Positions 24,713 through 33,820 are shown, numbered from the stretch's first letter. The stretch is DNA of 40,323 nt from an uncultured Clostridium sp. (GCA_947567695.1 CANONT010000013.1:1-40323); one strand, 5' to 3'. The notes: a model not told the origin generated them from the sequence alone. Program-made: numbers and translations.

Positions 24713-25342
24713 TTAATGATTGATTTGATATATATTATATTGATTATACTCATATATATTTTCAAATATGATTTGATCAGTATTAAATTTTTCTAATTCA
24801 TTAACTGTAAAAATGTATTTCACATCTAATTTTTCTAATTCTTCTGGCATAATATATACATCAAATGCATCTGCATTGGTAAGTTTAAACTTTTCTTCAT
24901 ATTCGCTTTGATCTTTTCTAATTTTAATGCCAATATGAGCATATCGATTGTACACATCTTCGTATTTATTTTCTTGATCAATTTCTTGCCATCTTTCCAT
25001 ATTAGGATACGTATTGGTACAATTGATGACTGGTACCCCTGCCATTAACAAATAATTAGCAATCGGAAAGCCTAACTCTTCTGTAATCCATTTTCCTTCT
25101 TCTTTCGCATTAATCTCTTGTACTTTTTTTATAATATTACTATCATAAATGACACCAATTCCTCTTCTAACTGGATTGACAGTAGCACCTGCCATAATCA
25201 TAACAAATATCATACCACCAGCTAATAAATATTTGGCATATTTTGCTTGATAGCATAAGGCAAAATAGCATAAGTATAAGCACATAATTCCCATACAGAT
25301 ACACATCATAAAATTAACATATCCGAGCATTCCATCTCTCAC
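24713..25342 (-). pseudogene. C-terminal fragment of a frameshift-split membrane protein
   Basis: 209 residues from a GTG start without a good ribosome site. It opens with a short sequence and two membrane helices (about 9-28 and 35-54), followed by an extracytoplasmic domain: TVNPVRRGIGVIYDSN, CTNTYPNMERWQEID and YNRYAHIGIKI. This looks like the C-terminal third of the protein encoded at 25314-26678, in a different frame. The coding-like sequence of this frame continues upstream (Ser-Ile-Tyr before the GTG) until three stop codons, exactly where the other frame is still open. I read it as a one-base indel (real or from assembly), although translation as a separate overlapping subunit cannot be excluded. 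Confidence 0.6.
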
Positions 25343-26678
25343 ATAAATCGACTACTATTAAAGTAATGATTGTTGCTATCATAAATGCACTTTTTCGGCT
25401 GATAACTGGTTTCTTTATCATAGCTAAACTTCTTAACAAAAGAAGAACCTCAATAAATCCTACTGCTAGCATGGCTCTTTTCGATTGTGATTTACTAAGC
25501 AAAGTCAATTTGGCAACCACCTCTGGAAAACCAAATACACAATATAATGATAAAAATACATAAGCCACCAATAAGCAAATCAGAAAAACATCTTTTTTCT
25601 TTTCTTTTATTAACTGATAGCCTGCCAATAAAATACCGATGGGAAATAGTGTAAACATGACAGCAGCTTCACAAGTATTGGCTTCTATTCCACTTTCTTT
25701 AAAAGCTAAAAATGGATTCATAAGATAACTCACATACTTTTTAAGCATCTCCCCTCCTGTCACTGCCCTAGATCCTGGATATACTGTATTCATAACCGTT
25801 TTTATCGTCTCCATCGATTGGGAGAAAATATATCCCATACAACCAGCAAAAACAAGAATTGCCACTATGATTGAAATAATATCTTTGTAATTAATTTTGC
25901 AATTCTTTCTATTTTCTACCATTACCCAAATAGCCAATGCTAAAAAGACATAAGCCATCGGAATTTGCCAAGCAGGATATAATACCATAATATATCCACC
26001 TGCACAGATCACCAATCCTAATAAATACAAACATCTCTTCTTCAAACTGTCTGTATTCATATATTTGTGTAATAGTAAAATCGCTAATTCTCCAAATACA
26101 AATATTTCTACAATTCCGTTAACGGCAAACCACCACTGTACAATAGGTGCTAAGGTAATCATAAAAGCACCAATAAGAGAAAGTAACTTATTTTTCTTGG
26201 TAAACAACATACTAAATTCAAAAGTAACCATAAATAAGGCTATGAATCTTCCACACCAAAAGAAAGAAAGTCCTTTTGCCATTCCTAACAATAAAAATCC
26301 TAATTGAAATGGTCTAAAGATTTGCATAATATTTAAAATAGGTAATCCATACACCATAAATACATCTGTCTGATCTCCTCGTAAAACATCACTAAAATAG
26401 TGGAATCCATCAAAAAACTGGGAAAGTGTCATAGGTGTTAAAACTGCCCATTCATCACTTCTAATGCCTCTTGATTTTCCCAATACAACACCCTCATCTG
26501 TAACATTAGAGCCAACAAAGTTGTTCCAACAACCAATGGATGAACCACTAATTTCTAATACAACACATAAAAGAAATAGCACAATTGCTATATAGTATCG
26601 GTAACGATATAGCCATTCTCCTATTTTGTTTATGAATGCAATTGCTTGATCAATTTTATTGGTTAAGTTTTCTAACAT
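25314..26678 (-). pseudogene. N-terminal part of a frameshift-split polytopic membrane protein
   Basis: 454 residues, about eleven membrane helices. The segment LGKSRGIRSDEWAVLTPMTLSQ (about 66-88) is typical of a family of large, uncharacterised envelope membrane proteins in Firmicutes with a GT-C-like plan, normally about 650-700 residues. Here the frame ends in the unnatural tail DLCERWNARIC, while the expected continuation lies in the next frame (24713-25342, 29-bp overlap). A good ribosome site (AAGGAGGATATA) precedes the ATG at 26678. If intact it would act in the same outside-the-membrane sugar-transfer step as its DUF2142 and DUF6020 neighbours. It is probably disrupted; a sequencing or assembly error is the alternative. 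Confidence 0.65.
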
Positions 26679-26725
26679 TATATCCTCCTTTAATTTGTAA
26701 AATATTCTTAAGTTTATTAATAGTA

Positions 26726-28249
26726 TTAGATAAAACTTAATTGTTCTTGATTTATATAAGTATTTTTATATTTTCTATAATCATCTTCTGTTATAATTTT
26801 TCCTATATGATATTGATCTACCATATCTTTAAAACTATTAAAATCAGTATTTGTAATAATTTTCGATAAATTTATCCTCATCAAAACTTCTTTTGTATAT
26901 GGTCTTTTCTTATCTAAAAACGCTATAGAATACAAAAAGTCTTGAACTTGTGGAGAATTTAATAAAGTCATTGTTATGATAGCATTTTTTTCTTCTTCAA
27001 ACCCAATAAAATAACAGGTATCGTCTAACATAATTGATTTTTCGTTGGAAGATAATACTACAAAATTAGGTTTTTTATAAAAGCCTGATACTGCTACTTT
27101 ATATTTATAAAAAGAATAATCTCCAATTCCAAATATTGAAAAAGCAGGAGCATTATTATATATAGATGATTTCCTTGCATCCAGAATTTTTCTATTTTTG
27201 TTTAAATAATTCCATAATTTAGGGCTATCCTTCGCAATGTACTTTGTATCCTGTTTCACTTTACTTTGTGTAACAATTACAAATTTATCGCTTTGACTGA
27301 TATAATTTTCTTTTAAATCACTACTTTTTAATAAGGGATACACTAAATTTGATTCCACTTCTACTACTTCTTTTAAACCATTAAAATATTTGTGATCCAT
27401 TCGTTTTAGTTCCATTATTTTAGAACAATCATGTTTGATCCCTTGTCTCCACTCAATGGGAAATTTACCGTCCATATTACTATCAACCATATTAAAGTTT
27501 GAATAAAACTTATTTTGTTTCCAACCAAATTTATATATTAAATGATTCGGCTTTTCTATATTGTACACATTAACTGTTTTTTCACCTATTTTATCAAGTT
27601 TAGCAAAAAATAAACAAGCTTCACAATTTACGCCAAATACTTTTTTGGCATCTAATAAATACATTTTTATATTTGAAATTTTAAAATCATATTTATGAAT
27701 TTCTTTAATAATATTAGTAACAACCGATGTCTTACATAACATTGCTATATTTGCATTTATATCTTTATATTGATTTAATAAGTCAAGTATAATATATTCG
27801 CAAATATCAAAATTACTTGCCCCTGTAATTGATGCCAATCCTTTTAATTTTTTAAAATTATTTTTCTTTGGTAAATTCTCTAGTTCATTTAACATCAATT
27901 GAGAATTCGTCACCCAAGGGGGATTTCCAATAATTAACAAGTTATCATCACTCGTTATGTTTTTAATGATTTTCTTATGATTAAATTCAAATATATTTTC
28001 GTTGTATCCAACAAATTTATTTGTTATCGCTTTGGCTTCTTCAAAATATTTTTTATTAATTTCAATGCCATATATATTTTTTACTTTTTTAAATTTTTGA
28101 TTGGTTGCTTTGATAAAATTTCCAATTCCAAAAGTAGGCTCTAGTATGATAGTTGGATTTATTTCCTTTTGGATAATATTTACTACTTTTTCACAAAAAT
28201 TGAAAGGTGTCTGATAATCGCCATATTCTAATTTATTTAAAGTTGACAT
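26726..28249 (-). CDS. N6-adenine DNA methyltransferase of a Type II R-M system
   Basis: 507 residues. Motif I is ILEPTFGIGNF (about 35-45, SAM binding), motif II GIEIN (61-65), and the catalytic motif IV is NPPW (109-112), the signature of N6-adenine methyltransferases of the gamma (TaqI/Eco57I-like) type. The C-terminal half (about 260-480) presumably recognises the target. It would protect the host site from the partner endonuclease. The ATG at 28249 has AAGGTG six bases upstream and overlaps the endonuclease gene by 17 bp, a tight coupling that makes co-translation likely; GTG at 28258 is a weaker alternative start. The gene is foreign to the surrounding polysaccharide functions and looks like an inserted module. 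The recognition sequence cannot be predicted. Confidence 0.9.
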   Translation of the reverse strand: MSTLNKLEYGDYQTPFNFCEKVVNIIQKEINPTIILEPTFGIGNFIKATNQKFKKVKNIYGIEINKKYFEEAKAITNKFVGYNENIFEFNHKKIIKNITSDDNLLIIGNPPWVTNSQLMLNELENLPKKNNFKKLKGLASITGASNFDICEYIILDLLNQYKDINANIAMLCKTSVVTNIIKEIHKYDFKISNIKMYLLDAKKVFGVNCEACLFFAKLDKIGEKTVNVYNIEKPNHLIYKFGWKQNKFYSNFNMVDSNMDGKFPIEWRQGIKHDCSKIMELKRMDHKYFNGLKEVVEVESNLVYPLLKSSDLKENYISQSDKFVIVTQSKVKQDTKYIAKDSPKLWNYLNKNRKILDARKSSIYNNAPAFSIFGIGDYSFYKYKVAVSGFYKKPNFVVLSSNEKSIMLDDTCYFIGFEEEKNAIITMTLLNSPQVQDFLYSIAFLDKKRPYTKEVLMRINLSKIITNTDFNSFKDMVDQYHIGKIITEDDYRKYKNTYINQEQLSFI

Positions 28250-28898
28250 TAACAACACCTTCTATCTCATTATTTAAAGAAATAACTCTCGCATATTGTA
28301 ATCTCCATTGTAAAGCATTCGATATTGTCAAATATCCTTGATTTGGTTTATTTTTTATCACTAAATCAGCTAAATTCGATAATGTTATTTCATCTCCTGG
28401 AATAGCTCTATCCATAAAATATCCGATTAGATCTTCTTTATTCGCTCCATCTTGAATCATTTCATTAATTCTCTTAGTTATTGTATAATCAGCTGTTCTA
28501 TTAGCATTGATAAAAGTACAATTTATAAAATGCAATTTACATTCACTTTCAAAATCCACCTTATCATATATAAATACTAGCAAATTATATCCTAAACCAA
28601 ATATTTTTTGTTTAGAATCTTTATAAGGACAAGAAGATTGAGGTTGCTTAATAGATGTTACTTTAATATCTGTATTAATATGATCATCTGGTAAATCTAT
28701 TCCTGATGCTGAATTACCTATTGTAAACTCATATTTTTCCTTTAAATATTGCTTAAATTTGTGTTCAACATAGGTACCTACAGCTTTTCCATCTGTAATT
28801 CCTCTTAATTGAATATGATTCTTTTTTGTTTCTATTTCACAAAATATCTTTGCTTCTTTTATAAGCCTATTTAATTCTAGCTTTTGTTTCATTATCAT
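28233..28898 (-). CDS. Type II restriction endonuclease, PD-(D/E)XK type
   Basis: 221 residues. A nuclease core can be read as E45 (YVEHKF), D68 (SGIDLP) and D77-I-K79 (INTDIKVTS), followed by QPQSSCPY. This D...DxK pattern with an upstream Glu fits PD-(D/E)XK restriction enzymes, and SGIDLP...DIKxTS with QPQSS is a pattern I associate with annotated Type II enzymes. It is directly upstream of, and overlaps, an adenine methyltransferase gene. Own promoter; ribosome site GGAGGGG before the ATG at 28898 (an in-frame ATG follows at 28892). The order endonuclease-then-methyltransferase from one promoter is unusual for safety reasons, so there may be an internal methyltransferase promoter. I see none. 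Confidence 0.82.
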   Translation of the reverse strand: MIMKQKLELNRLIKEAKIFCEIETKKNHIQLRGITDGKAVGTYVEHKFKQYLKEKYEFTIGNSASGIDLPDDHINTDIKVTSIKQPQSSCPYKDSKQKIFGLGYNLLVFIYDKVDFESECKLHFINCTFINANRTADYTITKRINEMIQDGANKEDLIGYFMDRAIPGDEITLSNLADLVIKNKPNQGYLTISNALQWRLQYARVISLNNEIEGVVNVNFK

Positions 28899-28918
28899 AT
28901 TCCCCTCCTATATCGCAT

Positions 28919-28947
28919 AATATATCACATTTTATTTATTTTTGCTA
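28919..28947 (-). promoter_or_regulatory. Probable promoter of the restriction-modification pair
   Basis: TGATATATT gives an extended -10 (TATATT at 28924-28919). The -35 candidate TAGCAA (28947-28942) is poor (3/6). It supports independent expression of the inserted module. Confidence 0.45.
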
Positions 28948-28994
28948 CATTTATAATTGATAATATTTACCAAATTTCTATTCAATATATTTTT

Positions 28995-30872
28995 TTATTC
29001 TTCTCTTATATCGTAATGACTAGAATTTAGACTAAAATTAGGATTATAATAAGGATCTCCCTCATCATAAATCTTTTTCCACTTCTTTTGGAACTTTTCA
29101 ATTTCAGCCTCAAATCTTGCCACCTTTTCCGGTGTATCTTCATATCCTCTTGTCTTAGACTCATAATGGATTAATGTAACAAATGGGTCATACACAATCA
29201 ATTTTCCAGTCTCTCTAATTTTTAAACAAAAATCCAAATCATTAAAAGCTACAGGCATATTTTCGTCCATATAGCCCACCTCTTCATAGGTTGACCTTTT
29301 AGCCAGCATACACGCTCCTGTTACAGCACTAAAATCCTGAATGGAGCTTTCTCTTGCAAAATAACCAGGTAAATGTCTTGGTAGACCTCTAAACAAATGA
29401 GTTGCCACGCGATCCACACCAAATACGATTCCCGCATGTTGAATGGTATTGTCTGGATAGAATAATTTTACACCAACCGCTCCTACATCATCTCTTGCAC
29501 AAAATCCTAACATATCTTCTAACCAGTCTTCAGTTTCGACTTTTGTATCATTATTTAATTGCATAATAAATTCTCCATCTGAATTCTTAACACCTAAATT
29601 GATAAGTTTAGAATAGTTATATCCTTTTTCTTCATAACGTACCACTTTAATTTTCTCATTTTCTTCTAGTTCTTTATAATAAGCAAAAATCTCCTCTGTC
29701 TCACTATTATTTTCGACAATTACAATCTCATAATTTTCATAGGTTGTCTTTTCCAAAATAGACTCAACACAAGTTTTCAAAGTTTCTTTTTCATCTTTAT
29801 TTGGAATAACAATAGAAACTTTTGGATTTCCTTCAAACTGATAACGAACTCGATATGTTCCCAAACTTGCTCCATGCTCTACCGTTGCCTTTAATCCCAT
29901 TCTGTCTAAATGATCTTGTATGGCTGGAATTCCCGCTTCAAAAGCATATGGTTTTGATTCGACTTCTGCTTGTGCAGTTGAATTTGGGTGAACCCTCCAA
30001 TGATACAATACTTTTGGAATATGTACAATATTTTTCGTTAATTCAGAAACTCTTAAAATAATATCAAAATCTTGAGCTCCATCATACTTTCCTCTTTCTC
30101 CCTCTAACTTGTCCATCAATTCTTTTTTAAATACACTAAAATGACAAATATAATTGTTAGCTCGTAAAAAGTCCAAAGAAAAATCTGGCTTAAAATGAGG
30201 ATTAAATCTTGGTTCTTCCAAAGTTGTAATCTTATCTTCATCGGTGTAGATGAATTCTACTTCTGGATTCTCATTAATACATTTTACCACTTCATATAAA
30301 GAAAAAACAGGTAATAAATCATCATGGTCAAAAAGAGCAATAAAATCTCCTGTTGCCAACTTAATACATTCATTGGTATTTCCTGCAATTCCTTTATTTT
30401 CTCCTAAAAATTTGTATTTAATTCTTGCGTCTTGCTCATAGATTTCTTTTAAAGAATCATCTTGTTCAGGGCTACCATCTGCTAAGCAAAGTTCCCAATT
30501 GCTATACGTTTGATGAATTAAACACTCTACCAATTCTTTAAAAAACTTGTATGGTGTATTATACATTGGAACCAAAATACTAATTTTAGGTTCCAAAGCA
30601 AATTTTGTTTTTCTTTGTTGTTCTAGTTCCTCCTCCGTAGGCTCATTTTTTTCTATCCATTTTTGATAAAGATCATTCGCATCTACAAACTGTGGCTTTC
30701 CCCATATCTTACCATGAATTCTCTTCATCGTTTTAGAAAAGCCTTGTTCTTTCATCATTTGACACATCTTTTTCAAATTGTTTGGGTGTAAACCCTTTAC
30801 AGCCAATGCAATGGCTCGCAACAATTTTCTTATTTTGGTTCCTTCTGGGAACAACTGATCTCTAATCCTCAT
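28995..30872 (-). CDS. Two-domain GT2 glycosyltransferase of polysaccharide synthesis
   Basis: 625 residues. About 90 N-terminal residues without a recognised domain precede a first GT2 domain (about 95-320: ISILVPMYNTP, DHDD metal site near 182-185, YTDEDK) and a second (about 355-600: VSIVIPNKDE, QLNNDTKVE, GAVGVKLFYP, TGACMLAKR, NDLDFCLK). Both have their DxD-type residues, so it may add two sugars or alternate linkages, as in O-antigen and rhamnan polymerising enzymes. No membrane helix, so it is cytoplasmic or peripheral. ATG at 30884 touches the ribosome site; the ATG at 30872, 12 nt after AAGGA, is preferred. Full intergenic element copy 3 lies upstream and the inserted R-M module downstream. 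Confidence 0.9.
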   Translation of the reverse strand: MRIRDQLFPEGTKIRKLLRAIALAVKGLHPNNLKKMCQMMKEQGFSKTMKRIHGKIWGKPQFVDANDLYQKWIEKNEPTEEELEQQRKTKFALEPKISILVPMYNTPYKFFKELVECLIHQTYSNWELCLADGSPEQDDSLKEIYEQDARIKYKFLGENKGIAGNTNECIKLATGDFIALFDHDDLLPVFSLYEVVKCINENPEVEFIYTDEDKITTLEEPRFNPHFKPDFSLDFLRANNYICHFSVFKKELMDKLEGERGKYDGAQDFDIILRVSELTKNIVHIPKVLYHWRVHPNSTAQAEVESKPYAFEAGIPAIQDHLDRMGLKATVEHGASLGTYRVRYQFEGNPKVSIVIPNKDEKETLKTCVESILEKTTYENYEIVIVENNSETEEIFAYYKELEENEKIKVVRYEEKGYNYSKLINLGVKNSDGEFIMQLNNDTKVETEDWLEDMLGFCARDDVGAVGVKLFYPDNTIQHAGIVFGVDRVATHLFRGLPRHLPGYFARESSIQDFSAVTGACMLAKRSTYEEVGYMDENMPVAFNDLDFCLKIRETGKLIVYDPFVTLIHYESKTRGYEDTPEKVARFEAEIEKFQKKWKKIYDEGDPYYNPNFSLNSSHYDIREE

Positions 30873-30919
30873 TTTTAATATCATTCCTTTCTTATGTCAC
30901 AATCTGATTAGAAAAAATA

Positions 30920-30957
30920 CTAATAAATTTAGTTATCACTTATTAAAATTTATTTAG
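30920..30957 (-). repeat. AT-rich hairpin beside intergenic element copy 3
   Basis: CTAATAAATTT pairs with AAATTTATTTAG (one bulge) around a loop of about 15 nt. The sequence between it and copy 3 starts AGTTTGGAAGATAA on the minus strand, echoing the 5' arm of copy 3, so this may be a decayed tandem copy. The evidence is thin. Confidence 0.3.
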
Positions 30958-30979
30958 AAAGTGTTTATCTTCCAAACTT

Positions 30980-31103
30980 AGTTTGGAAAAGAATCGTTAT
31001 TTGGCTAGGCGCACGAGTTTTCAATTTATGAGGCGTACTAAGGTACGTTGATTAAATTGAAAACGATGTGCAACAACGCTAAATGTTGATTATCTTTCAA
31101 ACT
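30980..31103 (-). repeat. Full 124-bp structured intergenic element, copy 3
   Basis: Same length, blocks and fold as copies 1 and 2. The outer ends are AGTTTG/CAAACT (extendable by two more pairs on each side), the short stem is GCAC/GTGC, and the inner stem GTTTTCAATTTA pairs with TAAATTGAAAAC. The cap is CGTAC/GTACG with loop CTTA. It starts at the TAG stop of the methyltransferase-like gene, with AGT-TAG-TTTG inside the stem. Confidence 0.9.
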
Positions 31104-32655
31104 AACTTCCTTTTAGCTTTCGTAATGGCTTGGTAATCCTCCAAGACACGGAATTCTGAATTTGCAATATTTCATTATCCTTTTGTGCTACTTCACTTTC
31201 CCTTTGTCGTAACAACTCAACCGTTGAATCCATATTCTCTTCCAAAAAGCAAATCCTAGCATCCTTTTCATTCAACAACTTCTTACAATCTTCCAACAAC
31301 TTTTCTCTCTCTTGTCTCTCATGTTCAATCTGAGCCTTTAACGATTCAATCGTTTGACCCTGTGTATGACTTTTCCAGACCTCACCATTTCTTATTTTCT
31401 CTTGCAATTTATTATCTAATTGCAAAAACAAATCCAACTGTTGTCTACCAATTCCGAACTGGTTAAAAACCTCTTCAGAAGCCAAAACATCTGTCAATCC
31501 CTTTGTATATTGAATGGAACGATACAAAATATATTCAATAGGAAGACCATCTTCGATCCATTCTTGATCATAGAAAAAGAACTGTCCCTCCTTATAAAAA
31601 GCATTTTGAAAAATCAAATCCCATAATCCATATTTCGTAAATGTCAAATTTTCTATTTGTTCTCTTTCATAAGCTATACCAAATTGATCAAAAACATTTT
31701 CTTGTGTTTTAGCAGTTGCCAACTTGTCCTTAATCTCTTCAAAAAATCGCGTAACTAATTGGATTGCGTCTTCCTTTTTTCCTTGCAATATCTGATTCAC
31801 TAAAATAGCGTCGACTGTTTCGTGTTCCTTTTGATATTCACTTATAATAACATCTTGTTCATAATAATCTATGGTTTCAAAGCTTAATTCTTTTAAGATA
31901 TCAATATTACTTTTTACTTTTTCAATATGCTCTTTTGCCTTTGGATTTTCTGCTGTTTTAAAAACCTTGTCACCTTGAATTACCGTTTTAATACTATATT
32001 CTGGTTTTCTCATATTAGAAAAAGAAACAAACGCTATCTGGTTATCTAAAAATTCTTTTCTACTACATTCCACAAAATAACAATTCGCAAACCATGGAAA
32101 CAAGTTCTTATCTTGTTCCAATAGATGAAACCACACATCATTTTCTGATTGAAATACAAAATCCTCTTCCTCATGTAAAGCAATATTCCTCACAATATTT
32201 TCTTGATTTGGCAAAAATGGATCCGTAAAAATAACATTGGTTGTCTCATAATCTGATAACGGATAATAAAACTTATAATACGACAAACCACAGAAATTTA
32301 GCAATTCTTCTAATTGTCTTCGATTTAACATTTTACGATCTTGGTTCACATATTGTCTCTCACAAGCAGTTTTTATACCAATTTTATTCTGAACAGCAAG
32401 TAATATCTTTCCGTCATCTTTTAAGTGGCTTTTTGCATATTCCATTAACTGTTGTTGTGAATCAGAACCTGAAAATAATTTATGTGCATATTCTAAAGTT
32501 CCAATTAATACTACATAATCATATTGTTGATCCTCCTTCAGATTTTCTAACGAATCTTTTATTTCTAATACGGTAGCATTTGGTGTAAATGGATACCATT
32601 TTACAATGTTTTCTTTCATAGCCATTTTTACATTGGCTTGCTTGTTTGTTTCCAT
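31102..32655 (-). CDS. Degenerate class I methyltransferase-like protein with coiled-coil tail
   Basis: 517 residues. The N-terminal part resembles class I methyltransferases common in polysaccharide clusters: YDYVVLIGTLEYA (45-57), then DGKILLAVQNKIG and NRRQLEELLNFCGL. However, the SAM-binding segment is missing. ATVLEI (27-32), which should lead into GxGxG, jumps directly to KDSLENLKEDQQYDY, a gap of roughly 50-60 residues relative to what the fold requires. It therefore probably cannot bind SAM in the usual way. The middle (about 180-430) is an unassigned helical region. The end is a coiled coil (about 430-500) with the tail SVSWRITKPLRKLKG, often seen at the end of wall-polysaccharide glycosyltransferases. 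The frame is uninterrupted with a strong ribosome site (GGAGGGGAG), so it is expressed. A scaffold role is possible. Confidence 0.75.
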   Translation of the reverse strand: METNKQANVKMAMKENIVKWYPFTPNATVLEIKDSLENLKEDQQYDYVVLIGTLEYAHKLFSGSDSQQQLMEYAKSHLKDDGKILLAVQNKIGIKTACERQYVNQDRKMLNRRQLEELLNFCGLSYYKFYYPLSDYETTNVIFTDPFLPNQENIVRNIALHEEEDFVFQSENDVWFHLLEQDKNLFPWFANCYFVECSRKEFLDNQIAFVSFSNMRKPEYSIKTVIQGDKVFKTAENPKAKEHIEKVKSNIDILKELSFETIDYYEQDVIISEYQKEHETVDAILVNQILQGKKEDAIQLVTRFFEEIKDKLATAKTQENVFDQFGIAYEREQIENLTFTKYGLWDLIFQNAFYKEGQFFFYDQEWIEDGLPIEYILYRSIQYTKGLTDVLASEEVFNQFGIGRQQLDLFLQLDNKLQEKIRNGEVWKSHTQGQTIESLKAQIEHERQEREKLLEDCKKLLNEKDARICFLEENMDSTVELLRQRESEVAQKDNEILQIQNSVSWRITKPLRKLKGS

Positions 32656-32683
32656 TCGCTCCCCTCCATTTTCTAATCCGTGT

Positions 32684-33820
32684 TTACCCTAATTGTTTAA
32701 ATATCTCTATACTATCTAATTGTTCCCAAGAACACTTTATTTTATTTTCTGAATCTAAATATTTTCTTCCAAAATGTCCACCATTGCAAGTTTCAGAATA
32801 AATTGGATTTCGCAATTGTAATTTTTCAATAATGCCTTTTGGTGATAAATCAAAATGATCATAAATGGCATCAATTATTTTCTGTTGTTCTACTTGATTC
32901 GTATTTTTACAATCTACATAAATGGAAATTGGTTGTGCCACTCCTATTGCATAAGATAATTGAATTAAGCATTCTTTTGCTATACCAGAAGCCACAATAT
33001 TTTTAGCTAAATATCTTGCCATATAAGCTGCACTTCTATCTACTTTCGTAGGATCTTTTCCTGAAAAAGCTCCTCCCCCATGTGGAGCATATCCACCATA
33101 AGTATCTACAATAATTTTTCTACCTGTTAGTCCAGCATCTCCCTCTGGTCCACCAATCACAAATTTTCCTGTAGGATTAATTAATATTTTAAAATCTGTG
33201 TTTAGTTGATACTTTTGGGCAATTTTTATCATAATTTCATTTTTAATAAAATCTTTAAAATCTTTTTCTTGATAATCTTCTGTATGTTGAATAGACATTA
33301 GCATCGTGTCAATTTTCGTTGTTTCTCCCTCTTCATAAGCTAAAGTCACTTGTGATTTCATATCTGGTTCAGCATACAAAAATTTACCTTCCTCACGTAA
33401 TTTAGTAGCTAATTTTATTAAATCATGTGCCATCGTAATAGCAAGTGGCATATATTCAGGTGTTTCTGTATTGGCATAACCAAACATAATACCTTGATCG
33501 CCTGCTCCCCCTATGTCAACACCTTGTGCAATATCTGGGGATTGTTTACTTAGTAAATTTAAAACTCTTGGTGTATAGGTATAGCCTATCCTTTTTATCG
33601 TATTCTTTGCTATTTGTTCTACATCAATATGTGCTGTTGTTGAAATTTCTCCTGATAAGATAATAAAATCATCTTTCGCCATGGTCTCACAAGCTACTCT
33701 AGCATTGGCATCCTCTCTTAGACAAGCATCTAAAATACGATCTGATATCATGTCACATACATGATCAGGATGTCCAATTGATACTGCTTCTGATGTAAAT
33801 AAGTTCTTCAATTTCTTCAT
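32684..33820 (-). CDS. metK: S-adenosylmethionine synthetase (methionine adenosyltransferase)
   Basis: 378 residues, normal length. Family signatures are clear: FTSEAVSIGHPD (8-19), ARVACET, GAGDQGIMFGYA, GGPEGDAGLTGRKI and GGGAFSGKDPTKVDRSAAY. It makes SAM from ATP and methionine. One departure stands out: the motif normally GHPDK reads GHPDH (16-20), replacing a Lys that is conserved in the housekeeping enzymes. Its place in the middle of a polysaccharide operon, between the ABC exporter and a methyltransferase-like gene, is unusual and may indicate a specialised second copy. The leader is AAGGA-N12-ATG; an intervening ATG is followed at once by TGA, so the start at 33820 is certain. Confidence 0.93.
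   Translation of the reverse strand: MKKLKNLFTSEAVSIGHPDHVCDMISDRILDACLREDANARVACETMAKDDFIILSGEISTTAHIDVEQIAKNTIKRIGYTYTPRVLNLLSKQSPDIAQGVDIGGAGDQGIMFGYANTETPEYMPLAITMAHDLIKLATKLREEGKFLYAEPDMKSQVTLAYEEGETTKIDTMLMSIQHTEDYQEKDFKDFIKNEIMIKIAQKYQLNTDFKILINPTGKFVIGGPEGDAGLTGRKIIVDTYGGYAPHGGGAFSGKDPTKVDRSAAYMARYLAKNIVASGIAKECLIQLSYAIGVAQPISIYVDCKNTNQVEQQKIIDAIYDHFDLSPKGIIEKLQLRNPIYSETCNGGHFGRKYLDSENKIKCSWEQLDSIEIFKQLG

Noticed and set aside
31102-31105. Elements as ordinary intrinsic terminators
   Set aside because: They are long, contain conserved unpaired blocks, lack a terminal T-run, and lie between genes of the same operon.
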